From: Staphylococcus saprophyticus subsp. saprophyticus ATCC 15305 = NCTC 7292
GTDB lineage: Bacteria; Bacillota; Bacilli; Staphylococcales; Staphylococcaceae
Length of the DNA stretch: 64,000 nucleotides
Assembly (NCBI RefSeq): GCF_000010125.1
Contig: NC_007350.1
Span: forward strand, 1,860,001 to 1,924,000
Direction: 5' to 3'
Under the pieces are notes generated by a model. That model saw nothing but the letters and a program-made list of their open reading frames with translations, was not told where the DNA came from and made no database searches. The stretch's first letter is position 1, and each line of letters opens with the position of its first letter. Positions 63,376-64,000 of the stretch are shown here, one piece after another. The translations under genes were made by a program, and so were the position numbers.

Positions 63376-64000
63376 TTAAAACAATTTCCCAGAAAAGATG
63401 AAAAAGCCAAATGTTACAAAATGGAATGTAACGATGATACTTAATAGTGCCGTAAATTGATTTGACCATTTTGGCGGATGTTTTTTACGCCATTTTTCAT
63501 AATAACCATAACCAATAAATAAAACTGCATGATATAAGCCATACAAAATATAATAAACTTCAATGCCATGCCAAATTCCCATTATTAAAAAGTTTAATGA
63601 AAAGGCAATATTAGACATCGTGAACTGACTTTTTAACAATCTCTTTTTCGACATAAAGAATAACGATCTCATATAAATACAATCTCTAAACCAGAATGAC
63701 AATGACATATGCCATCTATTCCAAAAATCTTTAATATTCTTTGCTTTAAAGGGTTGTTTAAAGTTTTGCGGTGTTTGTATTCCATATAAATAACTAAAGG
63801 CCATAGCAAATAAAGAATAACCAGCAAAGTCAAAAAATAAGTACAGACTATACGCATACATATAAAGCCATTTAGCAGTAAAACTATTAAAATCCAACAA
63901 CAGTGGGTTTATAGCATAAACTTGAATTAAATAGGCAATGATATATTTATATAAAAATCCAAGCATAATATAATGAATTGCCTTATGTAATAATTCTTGA
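63376..64000 (-). CDS. dltB: D-alanine export acyltransferase DltB, C-terminal part (cut by window edge)
   Basis: An open frame of about 208 codons that runs off the window end without a start codon; the ATG at 63966 is internal. It is an MBOAT-family membrane protein with DFWNRWHMSLSFWFRDCIY and the catalytic histidine region MGIWHGIEVYYILYGLYHA. DltB transfers D-alanine from DltC across or within the membrane. It is 19 bases upstream of dltC. dltA and any dltX would lie beyond the window. Confidence 0.93.
   Translation of the reverse strand, partial: QELLHKAIHYIMLGFLYKYIIAYLIQVYAINPLLLDFNSFTAKWLYMYAYSLYLFFDFAGYSLFAMAFSYLYGIQTPQNFKQPFKAKNIKDFWNRWHMSLSFWFRDCIYMRSLFFMSKKRLLKSQFTMSNIAFSLNFLIMGIWHGIEVYYILYGLYHAVLFIGYGYYEKWRKKHPPKWSNQFTALLSIIVTFHFVTFGFFIFSGKLF

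Overview
The window looks like a chromosomal segment of a Staphylococcus species. The base composition is AT-rich. The gene order (coiA-mecA-spx-trpS-opp ... fabF/fabH-clpB ... addAB-spsAB-pgi-argGH-glpQ-gudB-rocD ... mnhA-G ... ndh ... nfu-dlt) matches, from memory, the known staphylococcal backbone. Spx, Nfu, Ndh, PpiB and the Mnh subunits look very close to remembered S. aureus proteins. MecA, ClpB and DltD differ too much for S. aureus itself, so a coagulase-negative species is more likely. I cannot name the species. I see no prophage, insertion sequence, CRISPR array, rRNA or tRNA; this is core genome, mostly on the minus strand.

Layout. 1-3.5 kb: coiA (cut by the window edge), the Clp adaptor mecA, the redox regulator spx and, divergently, trpS. 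3.5-11.2 kb: an oppBCDFA peptide-uptake operon with a promoter carrying a CodY-like box, then a small membrane protein and an MFS transporter. 11.4-17.1 kb: fabH-fabF behind a FapR-type operator, a small membrane protein, and clpB behind a CtsR operator. 17.2-24.9 kb: an OatA-like acyltransferase, a SufT-like protein, a HAD phosphatase with CoA-disulfide reductase (cdr), a UPF0344 protein, an FAH-family hydrolase and a DUF418 membrane protein. 24.9-34 kb: the addBA recombination nuclease, then type I signal peptidase spsB with its catalytically dead partner spsA, coupled to a VTT/DedA membrane protein.

34-45.5 kb is central and amino-acid metabolism: pgi, argGH, glpQ, gudB (with a CcpA cre site over its promoter), rocD (with a clear sigma-A promoter and an adjacent palindrome), an old-yellow-enzyme family oxidoreductase, the S1-domain protein cvfD, and ppiB. 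45.5-51.8 kb: kapB and the seven-gene mnhABCDEFG Na+/H+ antiporter operon. 51.8-57.1 kb: a structured dispersed repeat, a lone flavoenzyme, a thioesterase, an NhaC-type antiporter and an M17 aminopeptidase. 57.3-61.8 kb: two type II NADH-dehydrogenase-like proteins interleaved with Fe-S/thiol proteins (A-type carrier, YuzB, YuzD, Nfu). 61.9-64 kb: the 3' part of the dlt operon (dltB partial, dltC, dltD) for D-alanylation of teichoic acids.

The most notable item is the lone flavoenzyme at 52.36-53.52 kb. Its promoter (TTGTCA-17-TATATT with an extended -10) is covered by a perfect 25-bp palindrome whose core, TCGTAATTATTACGA, equals the Bacillales Zur (zinc uptake repressor) box. The protein is unusually rich in histidine (31 His and 9 Cys in 385 residues). 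This suggests an uncharacterised zinc-responsive flavoprotein. Other points worth attention are a long and a short form of a dispersed intergenic hairpin repeat, a perfect 19-bp palindrome upstream of the opp promoter, an 18-bp palindrome abutting the rocD promoter, and several structured intergenic regions.
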